Made by a program: the position numbers and the translations under genes. Below the pieces are notes generated by a model. That model was not told the DNA's origin, did not search any database, and was given only the letters and a program-made list of their open reading frames with translations. Source: Symsagittifera roscoffensis (Eukaryota; Xenacoelomorpha; Acoela; Convolutidae). Taken from it: DNA of 64,000 bases. Below are positions 50,301 to 59,700 of the stretch, piece after piece (within the stretch, counting starts at the first letter, position 1; every line of letters starts with the position of its first letter). Location of the stretch: the NCBI RefSeq assembly GCF_963678635.1, contig NC_087067.1, positions 8,231,716 to 8,295,715 of the forward strand, given 5' to 3'.

Positions 50301-51880
50301 TTGAATCATGGTTTCACAAGTTTATATTTGAGATGTTTAATTCTAAGAGTTTTTGTTTTTGGTTTCAGTTTTGGTTCTCGGCAGCAGAACTTAGGGCCGA
50401 AAGATTGCAACTATCTTTGCAATTATCAAATTTGCTCTTTCCTTAACTTTTGAAGCAAGTGTCAGTTCAGAACTTTAATAATTGAAAACCGAGTTTCGTC
50501 AGTTTCGGGTTTTTTAAAGTCTTTCCCAAGTCTGTGCGTTAGGTAATTGTACAACAATTTTGGCTTGAGCGACAATGATTTTTTATAATTTTTTAAAGAA
50601 AGAACTTCATGAATTGGTTGATGGTTTTGCTTGTCATCAGTCTTTCAACCTCGCCCGTATGTGTAGGTCTGACTACTTGGTTTTCATTCTAGAAGTATAA
50701 CTCGACAGGGATTGTAAGATCTCAGATTTTCATTGTGGTAAACTTTAAATGCAAATGTCAGAAAAATTTGGATAGTGTTTTGTAGAAATCAGCGAATGAT
50801 AGGTTGAAATGAAACAAAAGCAATCTCATTTCGACAACACACAACCCAAGGAGAACACGGAAGAGTGGAAGGGCAGTAAGTCTTCATTTTTTTTTGTGCT
50901 GTAGTTTTTTTGTTTCCAAAATTTAGGGTTTTTTCAAAAGTGCTCCCCAAAAGGAAGCATCAAATTGTTTTCTCTTACAAAATAAACCAAAAAAAGCGGC
51001 GGAAAAATTTTTTGCTTTCATTTAATTTTTAAATTAGTTTTTTTTCTGCCTCGCATTTTCTTCGTTTTATTTGTCTGTTTCACTTGCATGAAGAGCTGGT
51101 CGGTTGAACCTTGGTTCCACAAGTTCAATTTTTAGAGGTTTAATTCTTGGTAGTATTGTTTTTGGTTTTCGTCAGCAGAATATAGGGCCAAAATATTGCA
51201 ACTATCTTTGTAATTATCATTTTTGCTCTTTCCTTACCTTTTAAAACAGATGTGAGGTCAGTACATCAAAAAGTGAAAACCGAGTTTCGTCGGTTTCGAG
51301 TTTTTTAAAGTCCGAAACCGAAGTCCCAAGGCCGTGCGTTACGTATTCGATACAACATTTTTGGCTGGAGCAACAATGCTTTTTTTCATAATTTTTCAAG
51401 AAACGATAGCATGCATTGGGTGATGGTTTTGCGATCTATCAATCTTTGAACCTCACCCGTACGTAAGGTATGACTCTCTGGTTTTCATCCTAGAGGTATT
51501 AGTCGACAGGGGTTGTAAGATGTCAGATTAGATTTTCATTGGGGAAAGTTTCGATTGCAAACGTCACAAAAAAATGGATAGTGTTTCGTAAAAATAAATG
51601 TCTGATTGGTTGAAATGAAATAGTATCGCTCTCGTTTCGACAACACACAATCCATAGAGAATATGGAGGAGTGGAAGGGCAGTAAGTCTTCATTTATTTT
51701 TGTGCTGTAGTTTTTTTTGTTTCCGAAATTTAGGGTTTTTTAAGGAGTGCTCCGCAAAGGGAAGCATCCAAATGTTTTCTGTTACAAAATAAACTAAAAA
51801 AAGCAGCGGAAAAGTTTTTTGCTTTCATTAAACTTTCAAATAATTTCTTTTTTTTTCTGCTTCGCGTTTTCTTTGTTTTG
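47350..51880 (+). repeat. Satellite array 3: six units
   Basis: Unit markers (ctgtgcgtta or variant) are at 47402, 48203, 49012, 49800, 50532 and 51332 (ccgtgcgtta in the last), with spacings of 732-809 bp. Same internal order as arrays 1 and 2 but more diverged between units. The array fades out near 51880. Confidence 0.9.
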
Positions 51881-51884
51881 CGTG

Positions 51885-52130
51885 TCCACTTTGTGGGTCT
51901 CGCTGTTTGGGCCTGAGTATATTGCCTCTCACCTCGGTGTTTGAGATGCACGTGCTGGCTGTTGGTGAGGATGAAAGTTCTTGGGTTGCAATTTATGGAA
52001 GAAAATCCATCGTAGAAAAAAAAATTGCTGCTGTGAAGCCCTCTTCATGAAACAAGATTGCGAGCTATGCAAGTGCTGCTTGAAAAAATTCTTTTTTGGA
52101 GTTAGCTTTCGCAAGTAAGGCAAAGCGTTT
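51885..52130 (+). other. Coding-like fragment at the edge of array 3
   Basis: Less AT-rich than its surroundings. One frame reads SVFEMHVLAVGEDESSWVAI and continues to KKIAAVKPSS before a TGA near 52047. I do not recognise the protein. It could be a captured exon fragment, a piece of another transposon, or chance. There is no clear start codon upstream, and an in-frame continuation after the stop is soon broken. Confidence 0.25.
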
Positions 52131-52429
52131 GAATAACCCTTTCATTGAATGAGGAGTATAGATTTAGGGTAAATTTAAGCAGACTATTTAGGCAAGCAGA
52201 AAACTTAACCTCTTTTTAAGGTAGAAAGCAACTGTTCACATACTTTCCAAAAAACCTTTGCATTTAATTTTTCATATAGATTGGGACGGTTGTTTGAATT
52301 TCAAGGTGAATAAAAAAGATGCGAAACAAAGAGTTGTTTTAAAGCAACTGTTTTTCAATTAGTTTTGCATTTTCTTTGTTTTGGTGATCCGTTTGACAAA
52401 TTTTATTTGCATCAAGAGCTTGTCGTTTC
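52131..52429. repeat. AT-rich spacer with a decayed satellite fragment
   Basis: No gene seen. The segment 52365-52430 (attttctttgttttgg, atttgcatcaagagcttgtcg) resembles the middle of a satellite unit and may be an isolated remnant. Confidence 0.4.
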
Positions 52430-53255
52430 GGTTAACTTCTCTTCCAAATGTTTGCCACTTTGCCCAATAACAACCCGTCACCCCCACATCGGCCAACCGA
52501 CATTCGCCCCCGCCCCGCACGTGAAAATCCCCAATTGAGCCATCCCCCCTGAACCATCGATCCTCCCACGTGGACCATCCGCCCCTTCGGCAACTGAACC
52601 ATCTGCCCCTTGACCTGAACCACCCGCACCTGAACCAATCCGTGCCTGAAGCAACCCCTGCTCCGTCAGATTGGGTCTGGCGGTGAGATTGGTTCAAGTG
52701 GGGGTGTTTTTTCGTGTGGTTGGTCCAAAAAATTTGTTTGTTCAGGTGGTTCAGAAATGCCATTTTTGAAATTTTTTGCCAAAAAAATATTTTTTTGGAA
52801 GGTGATCCCTTGAAAACAGTCAAATAACGGTTTTACTTCCTCCAACCATTCTGAGTATTTTTAATCATTTCAAAAAAAAATGAGAAACATAAAGCAGAAA
52901 CAAAGATCAAGTTTACGCAGAAAATTTGAATTGAACAACAAGTCAGTAATTTTTGCACAAAACGTGGATCACATTTTATGTGCATTGAATTACGCATTTC
53001 AAAAAACAAATGAAATTCTTTTAGTAGGGAGCTTCATTGACTTAATTTTTTAAACTAATAAAATAATTGATTATAACTGACTAGCAATGGATTTAAATGC
53101 TTTCTTAAATAATAGCGATCTAATCCATTTTTAATTGATTATAATCAAATTTTTTCATTTTACAGACACTAACAACAAAATTCAAATTGGTTCTTTTTTA
53201 TCCCAGAAACTCCAATGCGGGTTCGTTCTTATGGGATCAGTGATATTTAAAAGTA
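52430..53255 (+). mobile_element. C-rich/G-rich foldback element, copy 1
   Basis: A C-rich minisatellite built on cacctgaacca-like units (52480-52660) switches at gattgggtctgg (about 52670) to a G-rich stretch with ggttcaagtggggg and ttcaggtggttcag, the reverse complements of the C-rich units. An AT-rich part with attgattataat motifs follows and ends near gaaactccaatgcgggtt (53207). The order matches copies at 53945-55327 and 58560-59700. No coding capacity is evident; minus-strand open frames here come from the minisatellite. Confidence 0.65.
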
Positions 53256-53590
53256 AACCCCGGCGCGGATATAGGATTTAGTGGAGAGGGGCATATTTTT
53301 TGAATAAAAAAATCAAGAATTTCGTCTTTTTTTTTTCGACCAAAATGAGTTCCAAAATTTCCCAAAGCACTAAAAAGACTTTGATTTTGCCAAGCTTCCT
53401 GCGCCACTGAGAAATTTTGAAAAAGCAGTCGAAAAAAGACTTTTTAGGTAGTTTTTGAAAGTTTTGAAAAAAAAAATCGTTTGTTTTGGCGCGCACTTCC
53501 CTCTCAAAATGATTAAACATGGACGCCGAAGGCGCCTTTAAAGATATTTTAGGGTCATTCAACCAAAAATGGTGGATAAACGAAATAGCT
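53256..53590 (+). mobile_element. MITE-like element related to 57968-58310
   Basis: Shares in order tcccaaagcact, ggcgcgc..tccctctcaaaat, cgccgaaggcgccttta and accaaaaatgg with 57968-58310. No open frame. A gcggatataggattta start resembles the terminal repeats of its relatives. Confidence 0.55.
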
Positions 53591-53944
53591 CAAGGTGGAC
53601 CCTTACATATGTTTATAAAAAACTCTATGAATTTTCGGAGAAAACTTCTTATGGCAAGGTAATTTATCTAAAACCCTATCCTAGTAGCATGTGCAACTGA
53701 TTAAAAGAGAAATAACTTTTGCAAATTGTTCTCAAGTTTAATACATACACTATTCACAATTCAAAAAATTCTCATAATTGCCACCTTTTGTAGAATATAA
53801 CCCAAAATTGAAAAAATTTGTTGAACCCTTGATGTTATTTTAGTTGAACTCATTTTCTGTACAGAACACTGAAAGAGTTGGGAGTTTGTTTTCCGGTGTT
53901 ATTGAATTTCTTTTTTTTTTTTCGTTTTTTTTTCTGAACACTAC
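53591..53944. other. No gene seen
   Basis: AT-rich, with a T-run at about 53910-53932. Nothing recognised. Confidence 0.5.
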
Positions 53945-55327
53945 TTATAATCAGTTACCGCAAACATTTCCCGCATCTAAGAAATGTGAGAAGAAATCAT
54001 TTAAAATGGCTTTTTGCGGTCCAAAATATTATCAATATAATCGATTCCCATGTTGTTCCCGATCGATTCCCATTACCGCAAACATTCCCCGCATCTGAGA
54101 AACGTGAAAAAAAATGAATTTAAATGGCTTTTCGCGACCTATAGTATTATCAATATATTCGATTCCCAAGTTGCACTCAGACAAACAAAAGGGTTAAAAA
54201 GTCGAAATTTTTCCTTTTATTTTATCAAAATAAAAATTAATTTTAATCAAATTAAAAGCAATCAATATAGATTTGTTTTCCACTTCAATTTTCTTTCGCT
54301 TCGTGCAAAAATTTTCAAAAAATTCAGCATCTATCAAATGAGTAATGCGGAAATGTTGCGAACGAAAGTAGGGCCTACTCAAATTCTAAACCTAATATCT
54401 TCTCAATTGCAAAACGATCGTGCTACCCTTTGCCACGTTGCAATCCGCCCCGAACCAACATCTGCCTACCCTAATCTGATCCCCCACACCTTAACCAAAC
54501 ACCCCTCCCCCCCCCCACGTGAAACGCCCCACCTGAACCATCCGTCCCCTGAACCACCCATCCTCCCACTTGAACACCCTCCCGCAACTGAGCCATTCGC
54601 CCCTTGATCTGAACCACCCCTTTTTGAACCAATCCCCACATGAACCAACTCTTTTCTCCGCCGGATTGGATCTGGCAGGGGAAGGGGGCTCAGGAGGAGA
54701 GGGCGGGGAGATTATTTCAGGTGAAAGGAAGTAGTTCAGGAGGGAGTAGGGAAATGGGGTGTTGTTTCGGGTGGGTGATCAAAATGAATTTTGTTGACTC
54801 AAGTGGTTCAGAAATGCCATTTTTGAATCATTTTTGCCAAAAAATCAACCTTCACTGGCACGTGATTCCTTGCAAAATAGTCCACTTACAGGTTTACTCC
54901 CTCCAAAGTTTCTGAATTGTTTTAAAATTTGTTGAAAGGAACAAAGTTAAAAAAAAATTGAGTAACAAAAATCAAAGTTACGCAGAAAAAGTCGAAATGA
55001 ACAACAAGTAAGCAACTTTTGTATAAAACGTTTAACACACTGAATGTTCGCTAAAAGTTGCATCTCAATGAAAAGAAAAAATTTAATATTTTAGAGCTTC
55101 AATGTCTTTATCTTTAGGGGCGAAAAAATAATTGATGATAAATGACCTGCAATGGATTTTAATGCTCTATTAATTAGTAGCAAAATAATCCATTTGTAAT
55201 TGACTATAACCAATTTTTTCGCTTTTAGAGTTACTGACAACAAAACTCACATTTAATCATTTTTATCCAAGGAACTCCAGTGTGGGTTCATTGCAATGGG
55301 TCCAGTGATAGCTAAAAAAATGAACCC
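53945..55327 (+). mobile_element. C-rich/G-rich foldback element, copy 2
   Basis: The longest copy. It contains a tandem duplication of about 117 bp near 53955 and 54072 (ttaccgcaaacattcccgc-like), then gtgcaaaaattttcaaaaa, the C-rich minisatellite 54440-54650, the gattggatctgg switch near 54664, a G-rich stretch 54670-54790, gtggttcagaaatgccattt (about 54799) and the attgac/attgat-taa motifs, ending near gaactccagtgtggg (55262). Confidence 0.65.
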
Positions 55328-55622
55328 AGAGGTGGATCTATCTTTTACTCCAGGGGGCAGATTTTCAAAAAGTTTCAAAAATTTAGTCAATTTGTTCTAC
55401 TTCGATCAAAATGATCACCGCCATAAATGTTCATCGTAACTCTTTGACAAAAGAAAAAAATCGTTAGCTTGACGATAAGATAGGGTGATGTTATTACAAT
55501 AGGTGGCAAATTTAAATTAAGTAACTTGATCATCTTTTTCTATATTTCAAACAGTATTTTTATTTAAAAGCCTAAAAGGCGTTCGGGAATTTGCCCACCG
55601 CCCCTTCTCTAAATCCGCCTCT
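55328..55622. mobile_element. Small MITE-like element
   Basis: About 295 bp bounded by agaggtggatcta at the left and taaatccgcctct at the right, near-perfect inverted termini. No coding frame. Probably a nonautonomous DNA element; no transposase source is visible. Confidence 0.45.
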
Positions 55623-55846
55623 CATTAATTCTCTTTCATTTTTAATTATAAAAATATGACAGTGTTTCTCTGCGGTTTGCGTGTTTTCTCATAAGATCAA
55701 TTCTCTTACTCTCGAATTTTGATTATCAGTTTTTGATGAACTTTTTATGCAAATATTTGAGCTCAAAAATGAAAAAAAGTTTATCTTGCAATCTTTTTCG
55801 GAAACGTTATAGCGTCTCAAAATGCCTATCCAGCCAAATCGATATA
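55623..55846. other. No gene seen
   Basis: AT-rich spacer ending in the gata-ta that precedes the palindromic element. Confidence 0.5.
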
Positions 55847-57246
55847 CAGTGCTGATTTAATTTATTCGGACAAAACAAACAAAATTTGAATTTTCAAACG
55901 CGTTTTTTTTCAAATTGGTTAGGATTAGACAAAACATGAAGAGAACAAAATTTGCTTAGAGTTTCACCAGAATTAATATGGTGCCATTTTTCCCCGAAAT
56001 TCTCAACAAAAATTTTACCCCAAAAATGGGTCATTTTGGTTTTTTTTTTCAATTAATCAATAATCACGCTGAAACGACTTTGTTAATTGATAAGTAAATT
56101 GTATCACAGGAAGCCTCTTTTGCAGTTCAACAAAGTTTAATAAAGGTTAAATCTCCAAAAAATTGCGCAAATTGCTTAAAATTTATTTTTAAACAGAGAT
56201 TCTGGGTTTTATATAGTAAAAGTCACATTTATTGACTATCAAGTGAAAATTTTTTCTCTTATACTGGTTTTTGAAGATTTAGCCTTTCTTAAACTGTGTT
56301 GAGCTGGGTAAGAGGCTTCCTGTGATATAATTTTCTTATCAATTAACAAAGTCGTTTCAGCGTAATTTTTGATTAATTGAAAAAAAAATTACCCATTTTT
56401 GGGGTAAAATTTTAGTTGAGAAATTCGGAGAAAAAACTGCATCATATCAATTCTGATGAAATTTTAAACAACTTTTGTTCTGTTCACTTTTTGTCTAATT
56501 TTAACCCAATTTGAGAAAAACGCGGTCGAAAATTCATTATGTCCGGAAAAAATTTTAGCACTGTTTAACCGGACAAAACGCGTTAAACTTGAAATTTAAA
56601 ACGCATTTTTCTCAAATTGGGTTGAGCTTAGGTGAAAATTTATGAGGAAAAAACTTGCTTAGAATTTTAGCAGAATTAATATGTTGTAATTCGTTTTGCG
56701 AAATTCGGGTCCGAAATTTTACCCCAAAAATGGGTCATTTTGGTTTTTCTTAGTTTATCAAAAATTACGCCAAAAATACCCAGTCGATCACTGACATAAT
56801 GATATCAAAGTGAGCCTCTTACGTAGCCCAACAAACTTCAAGAAGTGTATAATCTCCAAAATATTGTATAAGTTAATTTATTTTTGTTTGATAGACAAAA
56901 AAAAGTCATTTTTACTAAATAAAAAACCAATTTTTGGAGAAAATACCCTTCTTAAAGTTTGTTGAGCTACGTAAGCGGCTCACTTTGATATAATTATGTC
57001 TGTGATCGACTGGGTATTTTTGGCGTTATTTTTGATTAACTAAGGAAAGCCAAAATGACCCATTTTTGGGGTAAAATTTTGGACCCGAATTTCGCAAAAC
57101 AAATTACACCATATTAATTCTGCTAAAATTCTAAGCAAGTTTTTTTTTCATAAGTTTTCACCTAAACTCAACCCAATTTGAGAAAAGCGCGTTTTAAATT
57201 TCAAGTTTAACGCGTTTTTTCCGGTTAATTTAAATCAGCAGCACTG
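55847..57246. mobile_element. Double palindromic element with Tc1/mariner-like ends
   Basis: The left end cagtgctgatttaa (55847) and right end ttaaatcagcagcactg (to 57246) are inverted and each is flanked by TA, the target duplicated by Tc1/mariner elements. Inside are two successive long palindromes, 55847-56563 and 56564-57246, each with arms of about 330 bp and a short centre (near 56205 and 56905). The two are related: both arms of both contain ttttaccccaaaaatgggtc or its complement. No transposase is present. It is a composite foldback MITE. Confidence 0.82.
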
Positions 57247-57705
57247 TACTTCATGCAAACTAAATCGCTTAGTTCTCTATAAAAACTTACACGGCGATAT
57301 ACCTCGGTTCAAAAACAATTCCAGGTTCAAGTTATTAAATTCGGTGAATAAATTGGTGGAATTTATTTATGTTGCATTAAGCTCATCTGAAATTACATGC
57401 AACATATATTATTGCAGAAGATATATCAATTATTTTATTGCTATTAATTCAGGCAAACCAATTGTTATACAGAATTTTTGCTTGAACCAGAAATGTTGGC
57501 TGTTTGGCGGTAATTACAATTATATAGCAATGAAGAGTATGTTTTTGATCTTTCACACATGTTTTTTCACAACAAGGCATGAATAAAAAACAAACTTTAG
57601 AACGCTTGACCGAAAAATGAAATCATTTGCATAGTTTCGCGCACTTTTCCTGGCTCTTTCACAATTTTCCAGTATCTTTCCCTCAGAAAGAGCAAAACCA
57701 TACTC
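57247..57705. other. No gene seen
   Basis: AT-rich. The open frames at 57344-57586 (plus) and 57553-57777 (minus) have no recognisable features. A small gctctttc / gaaagagc inverted pair lies at 57653-57690. Confidence 0.45.
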
Positions 57706-57707
57706 TT

Positions 57708-57800
57708 CAACAATTAGAACATAGTTGAAGATGGCCTCGGGCAAAGGAGCAGGCCTGGCTCTTTTTCCCTCGGGCATCTTTCAACCATGTTCTAACTACT
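57708..57800. repeat. Strong short hairpin
   Basis: The sequence from about 57712 (attagaacatagttgaagat, then ggcctcgggcaaaggagc) is complemented by ggctctttttccctcgggca and tctttcaaccatgttctaac, ending near 57800. Arms are about 42 bp with a GC-rich inner part around ggcctggctc, more GC-rich than the neighbourhood. Confidence 0.65.
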
Positions 57801-57967
57801 ACAAAGCAATGGGCAAAAACATGTTTGGGAGACACCTGAAAACGAATATTTCCTAGGTCAATGGTGAATTCTCCAAGGCAGTATTAATTTCATTAAAAAT
57901 CTGAACAATTGATTCTTTTTAGCTTAATTTATTAAAACTTTTCGATAGTAATTTTGATTATTATTTT
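57801..57967. other. No gene seen
   Basis: Short AT-rich spacer between the hairpin and the next MITE-like element. Confidence 0.5.
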
Positions 57968-58430
57968 GATAGCGCTAGCCAGGGGGGATCTAGGATATTC
58001 TCGAGGGGGGAGTTGGATTTTCGAAAATTTTGTCAACTTTTTTTTTAGGTCGACCAAATTGATTTTGCGAGCTCTCCCAAAGCACTACATAGACCCTGTT
58101 TTGGCCAAAATTTCCGTCCTGCAGGCAAAACTTTGAAAAAACAGGCCAAAAAAGGCGTTTTTAGACACTTTTTGGAAAATTTTGACCAAAAAATTGCGTT
58201 TTTTTTGGCGCGCGATCCCCCCTCAAAATTAGTATATATTTGGCGCCAAAGGCGCCTTTACAAAACTTTTATGGTCCGTCACCAAAAATGGATATCCCAA
58301 AAAAGTACAAAAGGGGACCCCCCCCCCCCACCTGAACAGCCCCCGCCCTCCACCTGAACAACTCCCCCCACATGAACCCACCACCCCTTCCTACCGTGAA
58401 CACCCCCTAAATCCTCCCCTGGCGCTAGCT
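57968..58430. mobile_element. MITE-like element with GCTAGC-type terminal repeats
   Basis: The left end tagcgctagccaggggggat and the right end (complement: gagctagcgccaggggagga) form imperfect terminal inverted repeats. The left half matches 53256-53590. The right part is the C-rich cacctgaac minisatellite (58317-58400). No coding capacity; the plus-strand frame 58133-58357 is formed by these repeats. Confidence 0.6.
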
Positions 58431-58559
58431 CCGACTCTCGGAGGAAAAAAGTGACCAATAATTTACGCCCAACATTTTTTTTATTCTTGATAATAGTGAC
58501 TCTAAAAGCAGATTTTGACTGAGCTTTCTTGGCAAATGAAAACCATCGATACTAACAAA

Positions 58560-59700
58560 AGAACACCCGCAATTAAGAACATTGAAAACAAATCGATTTT
58601 AATGGATTTTCGTGGTCTAAAATGTTGTAATTATAATCGATTCCCATGTTACGTTCAGACAACAAAATTGGACTAAAAATGGATTTAGATCCATTTTTTT
58701 CTCGTCAAAACAAAATGCACATATTCATTTGGAATCCTTTGTAATGGATTTTATAATAAGTAGGAAATCACATTGAAATGGATTTTTTTTTACTTTATTT
58801 TTGTTTAGCGCGTCGTGCAAAATTTTGCAAGAAGTTCTGCATTTATCAAGTGAGTTATGTTGAAACTTTGCGAAGCGAGTAAACGGCCTAATCGATTTCT
58901 AAACCTAAACTCAAGTTGCAAAAAGATTCTGTTAAGCTCTACCCCCCCCCTAACGTTTGCCCCTTTGCTCTCCTCCCCCACTGAAACCCCCCCCGCCCCC
59001 ACCTGAACAACTCCCCCCACATGAACCCACCACCCCTCCCCCTCGTGAACACCCCCACCTGAACAACACCCCCCCCCCCCACCTGAACACCCCTCTCCAC
59101 CTGAACACCTGAACCCAACCCCTCCCCCAATTGAACCCACCCTCGCACCCACTGAACCCACCGGGGAGGGGGGTTGTTTTAAATGGGCAAACGCTGGGGG
59201 GGGGGGGGGGGGGAGGGGGTAATGGAAGGGGGATTAGGCCACCTCCAATTTTAACACCTCCCCCCCCCTAATGTTTCTAATAATTCAACAAAATTGTTGA
59301 AAGGAACGAAATTCAGTTTTTGAGTAACATAAAAACGTAACAAAAATATCAAAGTTAGGCAGAAAAAATTAAATTGAAGAACAAGTAACCAACGTAAACA
59401 ACTTTAGTTTAAAATGTAGAAAAGACTTTATGTGCAATGATATTCGCATCTCAGTAAAGTGGAAAAAAATTGATTTCTAAATTACTTTCATTGTCAGTGT
59501 TCACAAAAGTGAAAAAAAAATCGATTATAATGGATGAAAAAAGGATTTTGTTGCCTCGAAAAAAAGTAATATTATAATCCATTTTTAATTGATTATAATC
59601 AATTTGTTTTCATTTTTGTGGATTCTGACAAGGAAACTCAACTATAAACAATTTTGCTTCATGAAACTCCAATGCGGGCATTTTTTTTTTGCTGTTATGG
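58560..59700 (+). mobile_element. C-rich/G-rich foldback element, copy 3
   Basis: Order: cgattcccatgttacgttcag (about 58640), gtgcaaaattttgcaag (about 58815), C-rich minisatellite 58940-59162 with repeated cacctgaac, then a G-rich stretch including an uninterrupted run of 18 G at 59196-59213, then inverted gattataatgga / tccatttttaattgattataatc motifs (59522-59605), ending near gaaactccaatgcggg (59654). Minus-strand Gly-rich open frames here are minisatellite translations, not genes. Confidence 0.65.

Noticed and set aside
54050-54607. 185-codon plus-strand frame ending in a Pro-rich tail
   Set aside because: It covers AT-rich element sequence and then the C-rich minisatellite. The other two copies of the element do not keep the frame.
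55847-57246. Transposase gene inside the palindromic element
   Set aside because: No open frame of useful length in either palindrome; the sequence is fully accounted for by the inverted arms.
58805-59161. 118-codon Gly/Val-rich minus-strand frame, and similar frames at 52359-52823 and 54466-54648
   Set aside because: These are translations of the G-rich strand of the cacctgaac minisatellite; stop codons are rare there simply because of base composition.
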